Below are positions 52,304-60,900 of a stretch of DNA of 64,000 bases, piece by piece. The stretch lies in the NCBI RefSeq assembly GCF_014641595.1, contig NZ_BMIA01000004.1, positions 496,001 through 560,000 on the forward strand. Direction: 5' to 3'. The DNA is from Dyadobacter endophyticus (GTDB taxonomy: Bacteria; Bacteroidota; Bacteroidia; Cytophagales; Spirosomataceae). Every line of letters begins with the position of its first letter. Position 1 is the stretch's first letter. Position numbers and translations under genes: made by a program. The notes beneath the pieces were generated by a model. The model did not search any database. It was not told the DNA's origin and saw only the letters and a list, made by a program, of their open reading frames with translations.

Positions 52304-52773
52304 GTTAGTTGTCAGCATTTTGCATACTGATGAGTCGGAAGAGCTAGGGAAAGCCTTCCTTATTCAGTAACCGATTTAGTATTGGGGATTCCGTATTACG
52401 TATACATGGGTACGTATTGTGGAGTATGATAAGATAAACGGAATTGTTGTCTTAGGTCAGTCCGATGAATTTGATCAGAAACGAAAGCTTGTCAAAGAGC
52501 CCTTCAAAGGGGAAAATTGATCCGAAAAGCAGCAGTATGAGTCCTTTCTCACTCCAAAAGGATCCAAAAAAATTGACCACCCAATTCCGCTTCGGGCTGA
52601 CCAGGGAATTGGGTGGTCTAGGGCACCGAATTACTCGAAAGGGTTCCTCCTGTAGAATTATTTTTTTATATTGTATGAGTTATTAATGACCGGCTTCATT
52701 TTCCAACAGTGGAGCAATTGATTGGATCAATAAATGTTTTGTACACCAGATCAGACGCTCACGTCCGAATAAA
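52304..52773. other. Gene-free 470-bp stretch with an orphan hairpin
   Basis: No convincing gene. It contains the minus-strand terminator-like hairpin at 52566-52618 and otherwise AT-rich sequence with no recognisable mobile element. The only open frame of note (52465-52686) has no conserved sequence. Confidence 0.6.
52566..52618 (-). terminator. Orphan terminator-like hairpin on the minus strand
   Basis: Perfect 14-bp stem GACCACCCAATTCC (52575-52588) with 52605-52618, loop of 16; on the minus strand it is followed by AATTTTTTT. No minus-strand gene lies upstream of it, so it is a relic or ends an unannotated RNA. Confidence 0.55.
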
Positions 52774-55700
52774 ATGAAACACGCAGTAGCTATCGCGTTT
52801 ATTTGGTGGGCGCTGCATAGCCTCGTGCAAGCGCAAAGTGTAAAATTCAATCACCTTACCACAAATGAAGGATTGGCCCAAAGCCACGTCTCGGCGATAC
52901 TGAAAGACAAAAAGGGATTCATGTGGTTTGGATGTGAAGATGGTTTGAATAAATATGACGGTTACGTTTTTACACACTACAAACATGATGCTTACGATAA
53001 AAGCAGCATTTCAGATAGTTATATACAGGATCTACTGGAAGATAAGCAGGGCGATTTGTGGGTTGCGACTTCTAATGGACTGGATAGATTTGACAGAAAC
53101 AAAAATAGTTTTGTACACTACATAACCCAGGATATCAGCGATCTTTTTGAGGATAGTAAAAACAGGATCTGGCTGGCTACTCAGGAAGGGCTGTTTCTGT
53201 TTTACCGGCAGAGCAAGACGTTCAGACTGTTTCTGCAAGCCGGGCAAACCCAGGGTAGCAAAACTAAAAATCCTATCTACCGCATTGAAGAGAATAACGA
53301 CGGCTCGCTGTGGCTGGGAACCGAAAATGGGCTTTACCAGGTCACGATCAACAATGACAGATACACCAGCCGACGTATTGATGTAAACTGCGGAAACTGT
53401 TCTCCGGCACCGGTCATCAGAGCTTTGCGTATGGACCATCATGGGGATTTGTGGATGGGTACGAAGGGCGGAGGCTTGTTTCTTTACAATCTCAGGGACC
53501 GGTCTTTCCGCAACTTTCTTCACGAACCAACGGATCCGAATTCGATTGCTCACAACGACATTCTTTCTATTCTCGCAGCCAAAGACGGCAAGCTTTGGAT
53601 AGGGACTGAAAATGGGGGCATCAGCGTTTATGACAAGCGAAAAGGGCAGTTTATGAATTACAAACACCAGTCCAACGAGCCTGCCGCGCTAAGCAATAAT
53701 TCTGTATATACGATCTATCAGGATGATGCTGAAAATATTTGGGTGGGAACCTATGCAGGCGGCGTCGATCTCCTGCCGAAGTTTGGGGAGAAATTTCTTT
53801 CTTACAGGCACATACAGGGAGACCCGGGCAGCTTGACCGACAATGTGGTGCTTTCATTATGTGGGGACAGTTCAGGTAATAAAATATGGATTGGCACAGA
53901 TGGCGGCGGCCTGAACGTATTTAACTATGGTAACAACACTTTTACCAGTTACCGGTACGATCCTCGAAATGCAAATTCAATCAGTAATGACTATGTGATT
54001 TCTATCGTACGGGTTTCTGCCGATATACTGGCATTGGGATACCACGAAGGCGGCTTCGATCTTTTTAATACCAAAACAGGCATTGCAAAACATCATTTGC
54101 CAAATGCCAAGGATCCCAACAGTCTGTCCATTGCGGATGTCAACAACCTTTTTACGGATATTGACGGCAATTTATGGATTGGGACCTGGGGAGGTGGATT
54201 GAATTATTACAACATCAAAAGCAAGAAATTCAAACATTATCGCACCGATCCCGCTGACAGCACCAGCATTAGCTCGGACATTGTGACAACTGTTTTCCAG
54301 GATAAGAATCGGGTAATTTGGGTAGGGACTTATAACGGGCTGAACAAACTGGACAGCAGCGGTAGGCATTTTACCCGATATCAGCGTAACCCGAACAATA
54401 TCTCTGGCCTGTCGCATAATAAGGTCCAGTGCATTCGGGAAGCGGAGGGAGGCAATTTGTGGATAGGTACTGTGGGGGGCGGCCTCAATTACTTTGATAC
54501 CCATAAACAAACATTTAAAGCCTTTACCGAAAAAGACGGCCTCGCCAGCAACGTTGTTTTTGCAATGCTGGAAGATCATCATAAAAACCTGTGGCTGAGT
54601 ACAAACAAAGGAATCTCACGGCTCAATATCGCAAATAAAACCTTCCGGAATTTTGGGGTGAAGGACGGGCTGCAAAGCAATGAGTTCAGGGATAACTCGT
54701 GCTTTGTTACCGAAGCCGGGCAAATGTTTTTTGGTGGGGTGAACGGTTTCAGCACTTTCTTTCCCGACAGTATCAAGTACAATGTTTTCATTCCTCCGGT
54801 TTATCTTACCAGCTTCCAGATTTTTAACAAAACGGTTTCAGCAGGCGATAAATCCGCCATTCTGAAAAGCGATATCAATGATACGAAGTCCATTACCCTT
54901 TCCTATAAACAGTCCGTATTTACGCTAGAATTTGCTTCGCTCAGTTATACAATCCCTGAGAAAAACCAGTATGCATACAAATTGGAAGGATTTGATCCGC
55001 ATTGGAGCTATGTAGGGGACAAGCGAACGGCAACTTACACGAATCTTGATCCCGGGACTTATACTTTCAGGGTCAAGGCATCCAACAATGACGGCGTATG
55101 GAACAATAAAGGCAACTTTGTAAAAATTACCATCACCCCGCCATTCTGGCTTACCTTGTGGTTCAGGCTGATTTCACTGATCGGCTTTACCGGTCTGTTG
55201 ATCCTTATTCACAGGCTCCGCACGTATTCCATCCGCAGGCAGAAGAAACGGCTTATAACAAAAGTCAAACAGCGCACCATGCAACTCGAAGTGGCGATCG
55301 AGGAAGAAAGAAAAGCGAAACGCCTCGCGGAAATAGCGATTGAGGAAGAGAAAAAAGCGAAGCAGCAGGCAGAGCTGGCCAGCCACGCAAAAAGCTCCTT
55401 CTTGGCTGTCATGAGTCATGAGATCAGAACTCCTATGAACGGGGTGATTGGTATGGCTTCGCTGTTGGCGGAAACCGACCTGGACGAAGAACAACTCAGT
55501 TACACAAAAAATATACAGTTGAGCGGTAGCAGCTTGCTGACTGTGATCAATGATATTCTTGATTTTTCCAAAATAGAGTCCGGTAATATGGAACTGGAAG
55601 AAAGGGCATTCAATCTTAGGAACTGCATCGAAGATGTAATGGATGTTTTTATGCCAAAAATGGTCGAATTGAGGCTGGATTTGTTGTATAAAATCAGTCT

Positions 55701-56925
55701 CGATGTGCCCGAGCAGCTGGTTGGCGACGGACAAAGGCTTCGTCAAATCTTAGTCAACCTGATAGGAAATGCCATTAAGTTTACCAAGGACGGCGAGGTG
55801 GTCTTGACTGTCAGCCTGGATGGCAGGTCTGATGACAACCAGGTCGGACTGTACTTCGAAGTCAGGGACAGTGGGATTGGTATTTCCGAAAGCAAGAGGG
55901 ACCGCCTGTTTAAGGCATTTTCACAGGTAGACTCTTCTACAAGCCGACAATACGGCGGCACAGGCCTGGGTCTTGCGATCTGTCAAAAGCTGGTAAACCT
56001 GATGGGTGGAACTATTGGCGTAACCAGCAATGCAGGCGAGGGCAGCACCTTTTATTTTTCGATCCTTGCAGGAAGGCAAATTTCGCCGGATCAAACGCTT
56101 CCGGACTATCGCCACGATTTTGGGGGAATCGAAATCCTGGTGACGGACGATAACCGGAATAGTCGGGAAATCATTGCGGACCAGCTGAAAGAGTGGGGGC
56201 TGGCGCCATTATGTGCAAGCAGCGGTACCGATGCACTTGAAATACTGGCTCAAAATAAAAGTATAAAGATGGTCATTACCGATTTGTATATGCCTTCTAT
56301 GGACGGGATACAGCTTGGAAGGCTTATAAAAGACAATTACCCTCAACTTCCCGTCGTACTTATGAGTCCCAGGGGCAATGAGCTGCCGAAAGATCAGAAA
56401 GACCTTTTTTATGCTTTATTGAAAAAACCGGTCTGTAAAAAGACTTTTTTCAATAGTATCTACGATCAGTTTAAACAGGGGGACATGGCGCCGGCAGTGC
56501 AGCAAGCTGAGCTTGCCGGTAAGGTACTGTATTCAAATTTTTCCATAAAGTATCCATTGGAGATATTGGTTGCAGAGGATAACAAAGTGAATCAAATTGT
56601 GATCCTGAATGTGCTGGGCAAGCTCGGTTACGAGGTTGAGATGGTTACCGATGGCCTGGAAGCCGTGAAAAGGGCAATGCAAAAAGTATTTGATTTAATA
56701 TTAATGGATGTACAAATGCCTGGTATGGATGGTCTTGAAGCGACTAAAAAGATCAGGGCAACTAACCCAACCACGCCCTATATCATCGCTATGACGGCTA
56801 ATGCTCTGCGGGAAGATAGGGAGCGATGCCTTGCCGCAGGAATGGATGATTATATCAGCAAGCCGGTAAACCTGGAAGAACTAATGGAAATGCTGGAAGA
56901 ATTGTCACAAAAAATACAAAGCTAG
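52774..56925 (+). CDS. Hybrid sensor histidine kinase with reg_prop beta-propellers and two receivers
   Basis: 1383 residues. Signal peptide, then two seven-bladed reg_prop propellers (repeats such as GDLWVATSNGLDRFD, GSLWLGTENGLYQV, KLWIGTENGGISVYD), a Y_Y_Y domain (YKLEGFDPHWSYVGD), a membrane helix near 792-812, a coiled coil, HisKA with His882 in VMSHEIRTPMN, HATPase (GTGLGLAICQKLV), and two receivers with Asp1170 (VITDLYMPS) and Asp1312 (LILMDVQMPGMDG). It lacks the AraC DNA-binding domain that closes classical one-protein HTCS regulators. A LuxR-type gene follows 61 bases later and is the likely output. Probably senses an extracellular glycan or similar ligand. Confidence 0.93.
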   Translation: MKHAVAIAFIWWALHSLVQAQSVKFNHLTTNEGLAQSHVSAILKDKKGFMWFGCEDGLNKYDGYVFTHYKHDAYDKSSISDSYIQDLLEDKQGDLWVATSNGLDRFDRNKNSFVHYITQDISDLFEDSKNRIWLATQEGLFLFYRQSKTFRLFLQAGQTQGSKTKNPIYRIEENNDGSLWLGTENGLYQVTINNDRYTSRRIDVNCGNCSPAPVIRALRMDHHGDLWMGTKGGGLFLYNLRDRSFRNFLHEPTDPNSIAHNDILSILAAKDGKLWIGTENGGISVYDKRKGQFMNYKHQSNEPAALSNNSVYTIYQDDAENIWVGTYAGGVDLLPKFGEKFLSYRHIQGDPGSLTDNVVLSLCGDSSGNKIWIGTDGGGLNVFNYGNNTFTSYRYDPRNANSISNDYVISIVRVSADILALGYHEGGFDLFNTKTGIAKHHLPNAKDPNSLSIADVNNLFTDIDGNLWIGTWGGGLNYYNIKSKKFKHYRTDPADSTSISSDIVTTVFQDKNRVIWVGTYNGLNKLDSSGRHFTRYQRNPNNISGLSHNKVQCIREAEGGNLWIGTVGGGLNYFDTHKQTFKAFTEKDGLASNVVFAMLEDHHKNLWLSTNKGISRLNIANKTFRNFGVKDGLQSNEFRDNSCFVTEAGQMFFGGVNGFSTFFPDSIKYNVFIPPVYLTSFQIFNKTVSAGDKSAILKSDINDTKSITLSYKQSVFTLEFASLSYTIPEKNQYAYKLEGFDPHWSYVGDKRTATYTNLDPGTYTFRVKASNNDGVWNNKGNFVKITITPPFWLTLWFRLISLIGFTGLLILIHRLRTYSIRRQKKRLITKVKQRTMQLEVAIEEERKAKRLAEIAIEEEKKAKQQAELASHAKSSFLAVMSHEIRTPMNGVIGMASLLAETDLDEEQLSYTKNIQLSGSSLLTVINDILDFSKIESGNMELEERAFNLRNCIEDVMDVFMPKMVELRLDLLYKISLDVPEQLVGDGQRLRQILVNLIGNAIKFTKDGEVVLTVSLDGRSDDNQVGLYFEVRDSGIGISESKRDRLFKAFSQVDSSTSRQYGGTGLGLAICQKLVNLMGGTIGVTSNAGEGSTFYFSILAGRQISPDQTLPDYRHDFGGIEILVTDDNRNSREIIADQLKEWGLAPLCASSGTDALEILAQNKSIKMVITDLYMPSMDGIQLGRLIKDNYPQLPVVLMSPRGNELPKDQKDLFYALLKKPVCKKTFFNSIYDQFKQGDMAPAVQQAELAGKVLYSNFSIKYPLEILVAEDNKVNQIVILNVLGKLGYEVEMVTDGLEAVKRAMQKVFDLILMDVQMPGMDGLEATKKIRATNPTTPYIIAMTANALREDRERCLAAGMDDYISKPVNLEELMEMLEELSQKIQS

Positions 56926-56986
56926 TACGGTGAAATTGACATATAACAAAAAGAATGTCTCATTGCTCGGGTAAAGAAATAATAAG

Positions 56987-57571
56987 ATGCCACATATCAC
57001 CCGAATTGGTGACTTTTTGTGTACCCCAGACTCCTGGCCCTCCATCAGCATAATTGAGTCGGAAAGTATCACTTCTTATCGTGGTGACAATCCGGGCAAA
57101 ACCGTAGATTTGATTGTTACAAGCGTAGATCTTGCCCTGGAATCCAGTGAAATCGACGGTATCCTTAGAGCCAGTGTACTGTATCCTACCGCAAGGATTG
57201 TCGTCTTTGGAGATAGGTCCGAATCCAAGACGGTGATAGGTTACCTGAAGGCAGGCATTAGCGGCTATCTTTCCAGTGAGGTCGAACCGGAAGAATTAGC
57301 AAAGTGTATTGAAGAAGTTCGGGAGGGGAAAAAATATATTAGTCAAGAAGTATTGTGGACCTTACTTGATTTGTATAGAGGCCGAGTTAATGGGAAGGCC
57401 GTCCTTACAACCCACGAATATAAGATCGCGAGATATCTCGTTGAAGGTAAGAAAACGTCCTGGATTGCTACTGAGCTAAGCCGTAAGGCATCTACGGTCA
57501 GCAAGATTAAGGCCCGTATATTCAAGAAGCTCCGTGTAAATGACATTTTTCAGCTAAGGGCCAGAATGTAG
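56987..57571 (+). CDS. LuxR-type regulator with a degenerate receiver domain
   Basis: 194 residues. C-terminal helix-turn-helix: LTTHEYKIARYLVEGKKTSW, then IATELSRKASTVSKIKARIFKKL, close to the NarL/FixJ pattern. The N-terminal 120 residues keep the receiver outline (VYSP-type strands such as ARIVVFGDRSESKTVI, and GYLKAGISGYLSSEV) but the phosphoacceptor Asp is not seen where expected: TVDLIVTSVD has Thr-Ser there. It therefore looks like a pseudo-receiver or one with a shifted Asp. 61 bases downstream of the hybrid kinase and probably co-transcribed, it would supply the DNA-binding output the kinase lacks. Confidence 0.85.
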   Translation: MPHITRIGDFLCTPDSWPSISIIESESITSYRGDNPGKTVDLIVTSVDLALESSEIDGILRASVLYPTARIVVFGDRSESKTVIGYLKAGISGYLSSEVEPEELAKCIEEVREGKKYISQEVLWTLLDLYRGRVNGKAVLTTHEYKIARYLVEGKKTSWIATELSRKASTVSKIKARIFKKLRVNDIFQLRARM

Positions 57572-57896
57572 GATTCCGATCCTGATTCTGTCATGACGGA
57601 ATGAAAAGTCACTGCGACCGCAGATAAACAAGCGATTTCGCTATTTCGATGGCGCGACGGGTAATATTTCTGCTCACCTTTGATCTGCCTTCTTAAATTG
57701 GAATTCACTGGTAATATAGAAAACTATAATGGCACATTTATGGCCCAGCGTTGGTTAGCGTATAGTCAGAAGAGATCAGTCTGGGAGGTTCGTAGTGTCC
57801 CGAAAATACAGACAGTTTAGAGTTAAGAAAATCGCTTAGTAAACCCTTCAGAGTTCTCGAATAACGCCGCCAACCTCCTCAAATCTTCCAGCAAAA

Positions 57897-57928
57897 GGTT
57901 CGACTTTTGTACCGTAGGGAGCACAATA
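57897..57928 (+). other. Possible decayed attR: tRNA-Arg 3'-end-like fragment
   Basis: GGTTCGA followed after 13 bases by GGGAGCACAATA; tRNA-Arg has GGTTCGA followed after 8 bases by GGGAGCACTATA. The order and the GGGAGCAC word fit a decayed copy of the tRNA 3' end left by integration, but the match is short and has a 5-base gap. Confidence 0.35.
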
Positions 57929-57972
57929 CGAAAAAGAGCGATCAATTTTCACATATTGATCGCTCTTTTTCG
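57929..57972. terminator. Perfect 18-bp terminator hairpin after the tRNA-like fragment
   Basis: CGAAAAAGAGCGATCAAT (57929-57946) pairs perfectly with 57955-57972, loop TTTCACAT. It could be the original terminator of the tRNA displaced by an element. Confidence 0.7.
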
Positions 57973-58251
57973 TGCTTTAAATGGTTGATTTTTAGCTTGT
58001 TGTGTAGTTTAGGTTGGGTTTTTTATTGGTTCGAACTAATCTCATGCTAAAAACCATTTATTGATTAAGGTGCTGATTGTGAGATTGGTATCGGTTCGAG
58101 TATCGTCTGGGTATTTTTGATTTAATTTTCTGTTAAATAAGAATAATCGATGAAAATTGTGTCAATTGGGTGATTTTGTAAAATGCGCCAGTTTGGGCCT
58201 GTTGAGCAAAATGCTTTCCCTGTGATATGGGAGGCACTTCCTTGGTGGAGA

Positions 58252-58320
58252 ATTCGGAGCCGCTGATCACCCCAATTCGGAAATAAAGGACAGTCTATTT
58301 CGGGAAAAACTGACCAGTGT
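58252..58320 (-). repeat. IS21-like terminal direct repeats, set A
   Basis: Three degenerate copies with a 23-base period: TTCGG at 58253, 58276 and 58299, each followed 10-11 bases later by a TGA(T/C)CA-like or GGACAG word. On the minus strand the outer unit reads CTGGTCAGTTTTTCCCG, typical of IS21-family ends. Confidence 0.5.
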
Positions 58321-58370
58321 AAGTAAATGACTGATAGTTCCTTCACTCGTACAAAGCAATAACCTATCGA

Positions 58371-58412
58371 TGGTCAATCTGCCACGTAATCTGATGGTCA
58401 ATGACTCCGAAT
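58371..58412 (+). repeat. IS21-like terminal direct repeats, set B
   Basis: TGGTCAAT at 58371-58378 and again at 58395-58402 (24-base period), the second followed by TCCGAAT; opposite orientation to set A. The truncated ATPase gene ends inside the second unit. Confidence 0.45.
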
Positions 58413-58793
58413 TTTCCAATCTGCCCAATGAATGTCTTCAAAAACCAGAATGGTCGGCCATGCCAGTTTTTTCAGTTCGCTAAGAAAACGGATGAAAAGC
58501 TCGTTTCGATGGCCGGCAGCCGCCAGCGCTAAAAGATCGCCGTTGCGCCACTCCCACAGAACATCGTATAAAGGCGCAAGCGGCCTGGGCGTAAACAGCG
58601 CATCGCAATTACCTTTAAATATATTGCTGCCTTTTCTGTGGTTGTCGCAGAAGGCTTTCACCAGCGAGCTCTTTCCAATCCGAGCTTCGCCGCTGATGAG
58701 CATGCAATGCCCATCGCCACTAACGGATTCTTCAAACTGATGATTTAACGCTGATAAAAAATCCGACCTTTCTACTAATTCCATGGCGGTCAA
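58398..58793 (-). pseudogene. Truncated AAA-type ATPase (N-terminal fragment)
   Basis: 131 codons; the likely start is ATG 58784 (MELVERSDFL). It matches the beginning of large ATPase sensor/regulator proteins: LVERSDFLSALNHQFEE, Walker A SGEARIGKSSLVKAF (Arg where Gly is usual in GEAGIGKS), NCDALFTPRPLAPLYDVL, Walker B TILVFEDIHWAD. Full-length relatives continue for several hundred residues; here the frame leaves the family right after HWAD and stops within IS21-like repeats. I infer disruption by insertion or deletion. Not expected to be functional. Confidence 0.75.
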
Positions 58794-58942
58794 AATAAAT
58801 GTGTTCTTGTGGTTAAGCGGTTGACTACGAAAAGAAAATAGGGGATGATTAATGTAAAATAGGTAGAAACTCCGATATCGGCATGCTGCCTTCTGGCTTG
58901 TTTTGCTCTGGTAAAAATTAATTCATCCTAAAAAATAAATCC

Positions 58943-59267
58943 ATGCGAATTACCGGGAATTTCAACAACTGCGAACGTCTATTCAAAAATATCCTTCATT
59001 GCTCGCTCGCCTGTATGATGGGCTTTATCCTAGTTTCCTGCAACGAAGAAGACCGCAAACAGCAACTGCCGGATGTGGTCGAGCAGGAACTGGATCGAGT
59101 GCGCCAATCGGTAATCGTATACCGGGATTTGAAAAAGGCAATTACTGCGGGTCATGACCACGAAGTTACCGGATACCACCGAGTTTAATTTATGGACCCT
59201 GCATGCCTGGTTAGAATTAGAAAATTCCCATGGAATGTTCGCTCCGCATAACCCCAAACTGCCCTGA
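58943..59267 (+). pseudogene. Lipoprotein gene with internal deletion and frameshift
   Basis: The first frame (58943-59188) starts with a lipoprotein signal (MGFILVSCNEED, Cys in LVSC) and continues VVEQELDRVRQSVIVYRDLK, then stops. In a second frame, overlapping it and ending at 59267, PDTTEFNLWTLHAWLELENS then HGMFAPHNPKLP reads as the natural C-terminus of the same kind of protein: a family of exported Bacteroidota proteins I recall with a YxDxKKAxADGY start and a LHAW...NPxGxFxPxNP end. The middle is missing, so a deletion plus frameshift is inferred. Function unknown. Confidence 0.6.
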
Positions 59268-59327
59268 ACGGAATTTATTCTAGTATCTGCTCGAACACCG
59301 GCTATTATTTTTTTCTCATTCCCTATC

Positions 59328-59335
59328 TACATTTG
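59328..59335 (+). promoter_or_regulatory. -7 promoter box of the SGNH esterase gene
   Basis: TACATTTG matches TANNTTTG, 80 bases before ATG 59416. No -33 box seen. Confidence 0.3.
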
Positions 59336-59415
59336 ATACATCCGTGTAACCATAGGCGTTTGCCCAAATCTTCGTGGATTTGGGCATTGCCATTGAACCT
59401 GTATCTTCAAATCAT

Positions 59416-60837
59416 ATGAAGTGTTATTCAGTATTGCTATTACTGCTGGGAATATGTTTTTCCTCGTATAACCCGGCGCAGGCAAAAGTATATCCCAAGG
59501 GAAGTCAAACCAGCAAGGCAGCCCCTGCGGCGAAGAAAAAGGCGGCTCCCTTGATAAAACGAGCGATTATAGTCGCTGGGCAAAGTAACACTTGCTCGGG
59601 GGCCGGGGATGTGATACTCCCCCCTGATTTTGCCCAAAGGAGAATGTCCCAGCTAGGGCGGAGTAATGAAAACTTCAATGAGATCCCACTTACATTTTAT
59701 GGCGTTCATCACATTACAACGTATACGGACCGCGCCTCATTTGCGTCCATGTTCTGTTATTATTATTATGACCTTTTAAAAAGCCAAAATCCTGGGGCGG
59801 ATATTCAATTGCTCCTTATTCCTGCTGGGGCTGGCGGTTCGGGTTGGAGTGACTCGCAGTATCCGTACAATTCATGGAGAACAGATACTAACTATTTCAG
59901 GGATGTGGTTACCCGTATCAAATGGGCAAAAAATGCCGGGTATCAGATTGATGGTTTTTTATGGCATCAGGGAGAAGCGGACGCGGCCGCGGGTACCCAC
60001 TATTACCACCAGATCTTGTGCAACTTCATACAATCCATGCGCGAGCACGTAGGTAATCCTGCTTTGCCTTTCGTGCTGGGACAGATGATGCCTGCCTGGG
60101 TGGCGGAGGATCCCGCCAGAGCTGGATACCAATCCGTCATTAATGGTATTCCTAACCAGGTGCCCTATACCTATACAGTGCCGGCAAACAACCTGAGCTC
60201 TAACTATGGGGACCTGATACATTTTTCGGCTGCGGCTCAGTATGAGCTGGGGAAACGCTATTACGATGGTTTTTTGTCAGCCCAGAATAATTCCAGCCCT
60301 TCCGGTTATATGGTGCCACCAAGTGGTCAGAGCCTGTTGCTTAACCACAACGTGGCTGGCGGCTTGTTCACTAATGTGCTGGACGCGATAGGTCAAAACG
60401 ACGATAATCCGTCTCATAATGTTCATTCAAGACTGGGCGAGATATGGAAGTTCAAAAACAGCGATGGCTACTACCATTTCAAATTGGTGGTGGTTGCGGG
60501 AGGAAGCCTCACTAACACATATTTTGAGTGGAAGCAGCGGTACAGCCCATTTGCAATGAGCGATGCTTTTGTAGAGGAAAGGGCGGATAAGAAGATTCTT
60601 GGTAATACCCTGGGTATAGATACAACTATCAACTCGCAGGGATTTGCCTCATTGGTATATTATTCGACCAGATCCGGCGGCCCAACGACCACACTTTTTC
60701 ACGGGGACATCCGATACCGCAATGCAAGCTGGTGGCTTTCTGTGGGGGCAATCCAACACTTTCAGAGCCATTTGCCCATTAAAGATGACGGGCAGAACTC
60801 GGTTACGCATATCAGGCTGTATGCCATAAAAGAGTGA
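59416..60837 (+). CDS. Exported SGNH hydrolase, sialate O-acetylesterase-like (SASA domain)
   Basis: 473 residues from ATG 59416 with a signal peptide (YSVLLLLLGICFSSYNPAQA). SASA/carbohydrate esterase blocks: IIVAGQSNTCSGAG with nucleophile Ser, GFLWHQGEADAAAGTHYYH, and a C-terminal DLIHFSAAAQYELGKRYYDG with the catalytic His (here in the His-Phe-Ser context). A Lys/Ala/Pro-rich linker (35-60) and a C-terminal beta-sandwich of about 170 residues (KLVVVAGGSLTNTYFEW) with no family name follow. Probably removes acetyl groups from glycans outside the cytoplasm. Convergent with a reg_prop sensor kinase, which may sense its products. Confidence 0.85.
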   Translation: MKCYSVLLLLLGICFSSYNPAQAKVYPKGSQTSKAAPAAKKKAAPLIKRAIIVAGQSNTCSGAGDVILPPDFAQRRMSQLGRSNENFNEIPLTFYGVHHITTYTDRASFASMFCYYYYDLLKSQNPGADIQLLLIPAGAGGSGWSDSQYPYNSWRTDTNYFRDVVTRIKWAKNAGYQIDGFLWHQGEADAAAGTHYYHQILCNFIQSMREHVGNPALPFVLGQMMPAWVAEDPARAGYQSVINGIPNQVPYTYTVPANNLSSNYGDLIHFSAAAQYELGKRYYDGFLSAQNNSSPSGYMVPPSGQSLLLNHNVAGGLFTNVLDAIGQNDDNPSHNVHSRLGEIWKFKNSDGYYHFKLVVVAGGSLTNTYFEWKQRYSPFAMSDAFVEERADKKILGNTLGIDTTINSQGFASLVYYSTRSGGPTTTLFHGDIRYRNASWWLSVGAIQHFQSHLPIKDDGQNSVTHIRLYAIKE

Positions 60838-60855
60838 TATTGCTAAACCTAGGTG

Positions 60856-60892
60856 GCACAGATCAGGCCTAGTTCGAAGGCCTCATCTGTGC
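60856..60892. terminator. Hairpin between convergent esterase and sensor kinase genes
   Basis: GCACAGAT-C-AGGCCT / AGGCCT-C-ATCTGTGC, 14 base pairs with one C-C mismatch, loop AGTTCGA. No long T run, so termination is uncertain. Confidence 0.45.
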
Positions 60893-60900
60893 TGGTAAGG

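Larger units (their letters stand above)
57572..58397. other. Gene-free 826-bp stretch with tRNA-like fragment and IS21-like ends
   Basis: No gene. It holds a fragment resembling the tRNA-Arg 3' end (57897-57928), a perfect 18-bp hairpin (57929-57972) and degenerate IS21-type terminal repeats (58252-58320, 58371-58412). The rest shows nothing recognisable. Confidence 0.6.

Noticed and set aside
52465..52686. 73-codon open frame across the orphan hairpin
   Set aside because: It crosses the perfect hairpin at 52575-52618 and has no conserved sequence.
57866..57928. Possible complete tRNA or tmRNA end at the GGTTCGA fragment
   Set aside because: No upstream partner for the TAGGGAG acceptor end and the T-loop would have 5 rather than 7 bases; kept only as a possible att remnant.
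58122..58346. 74-codon open frame on the minus strand
   Set aside because: It runs through the IS21-like terminal repeats and has no recognisable protein pattern.
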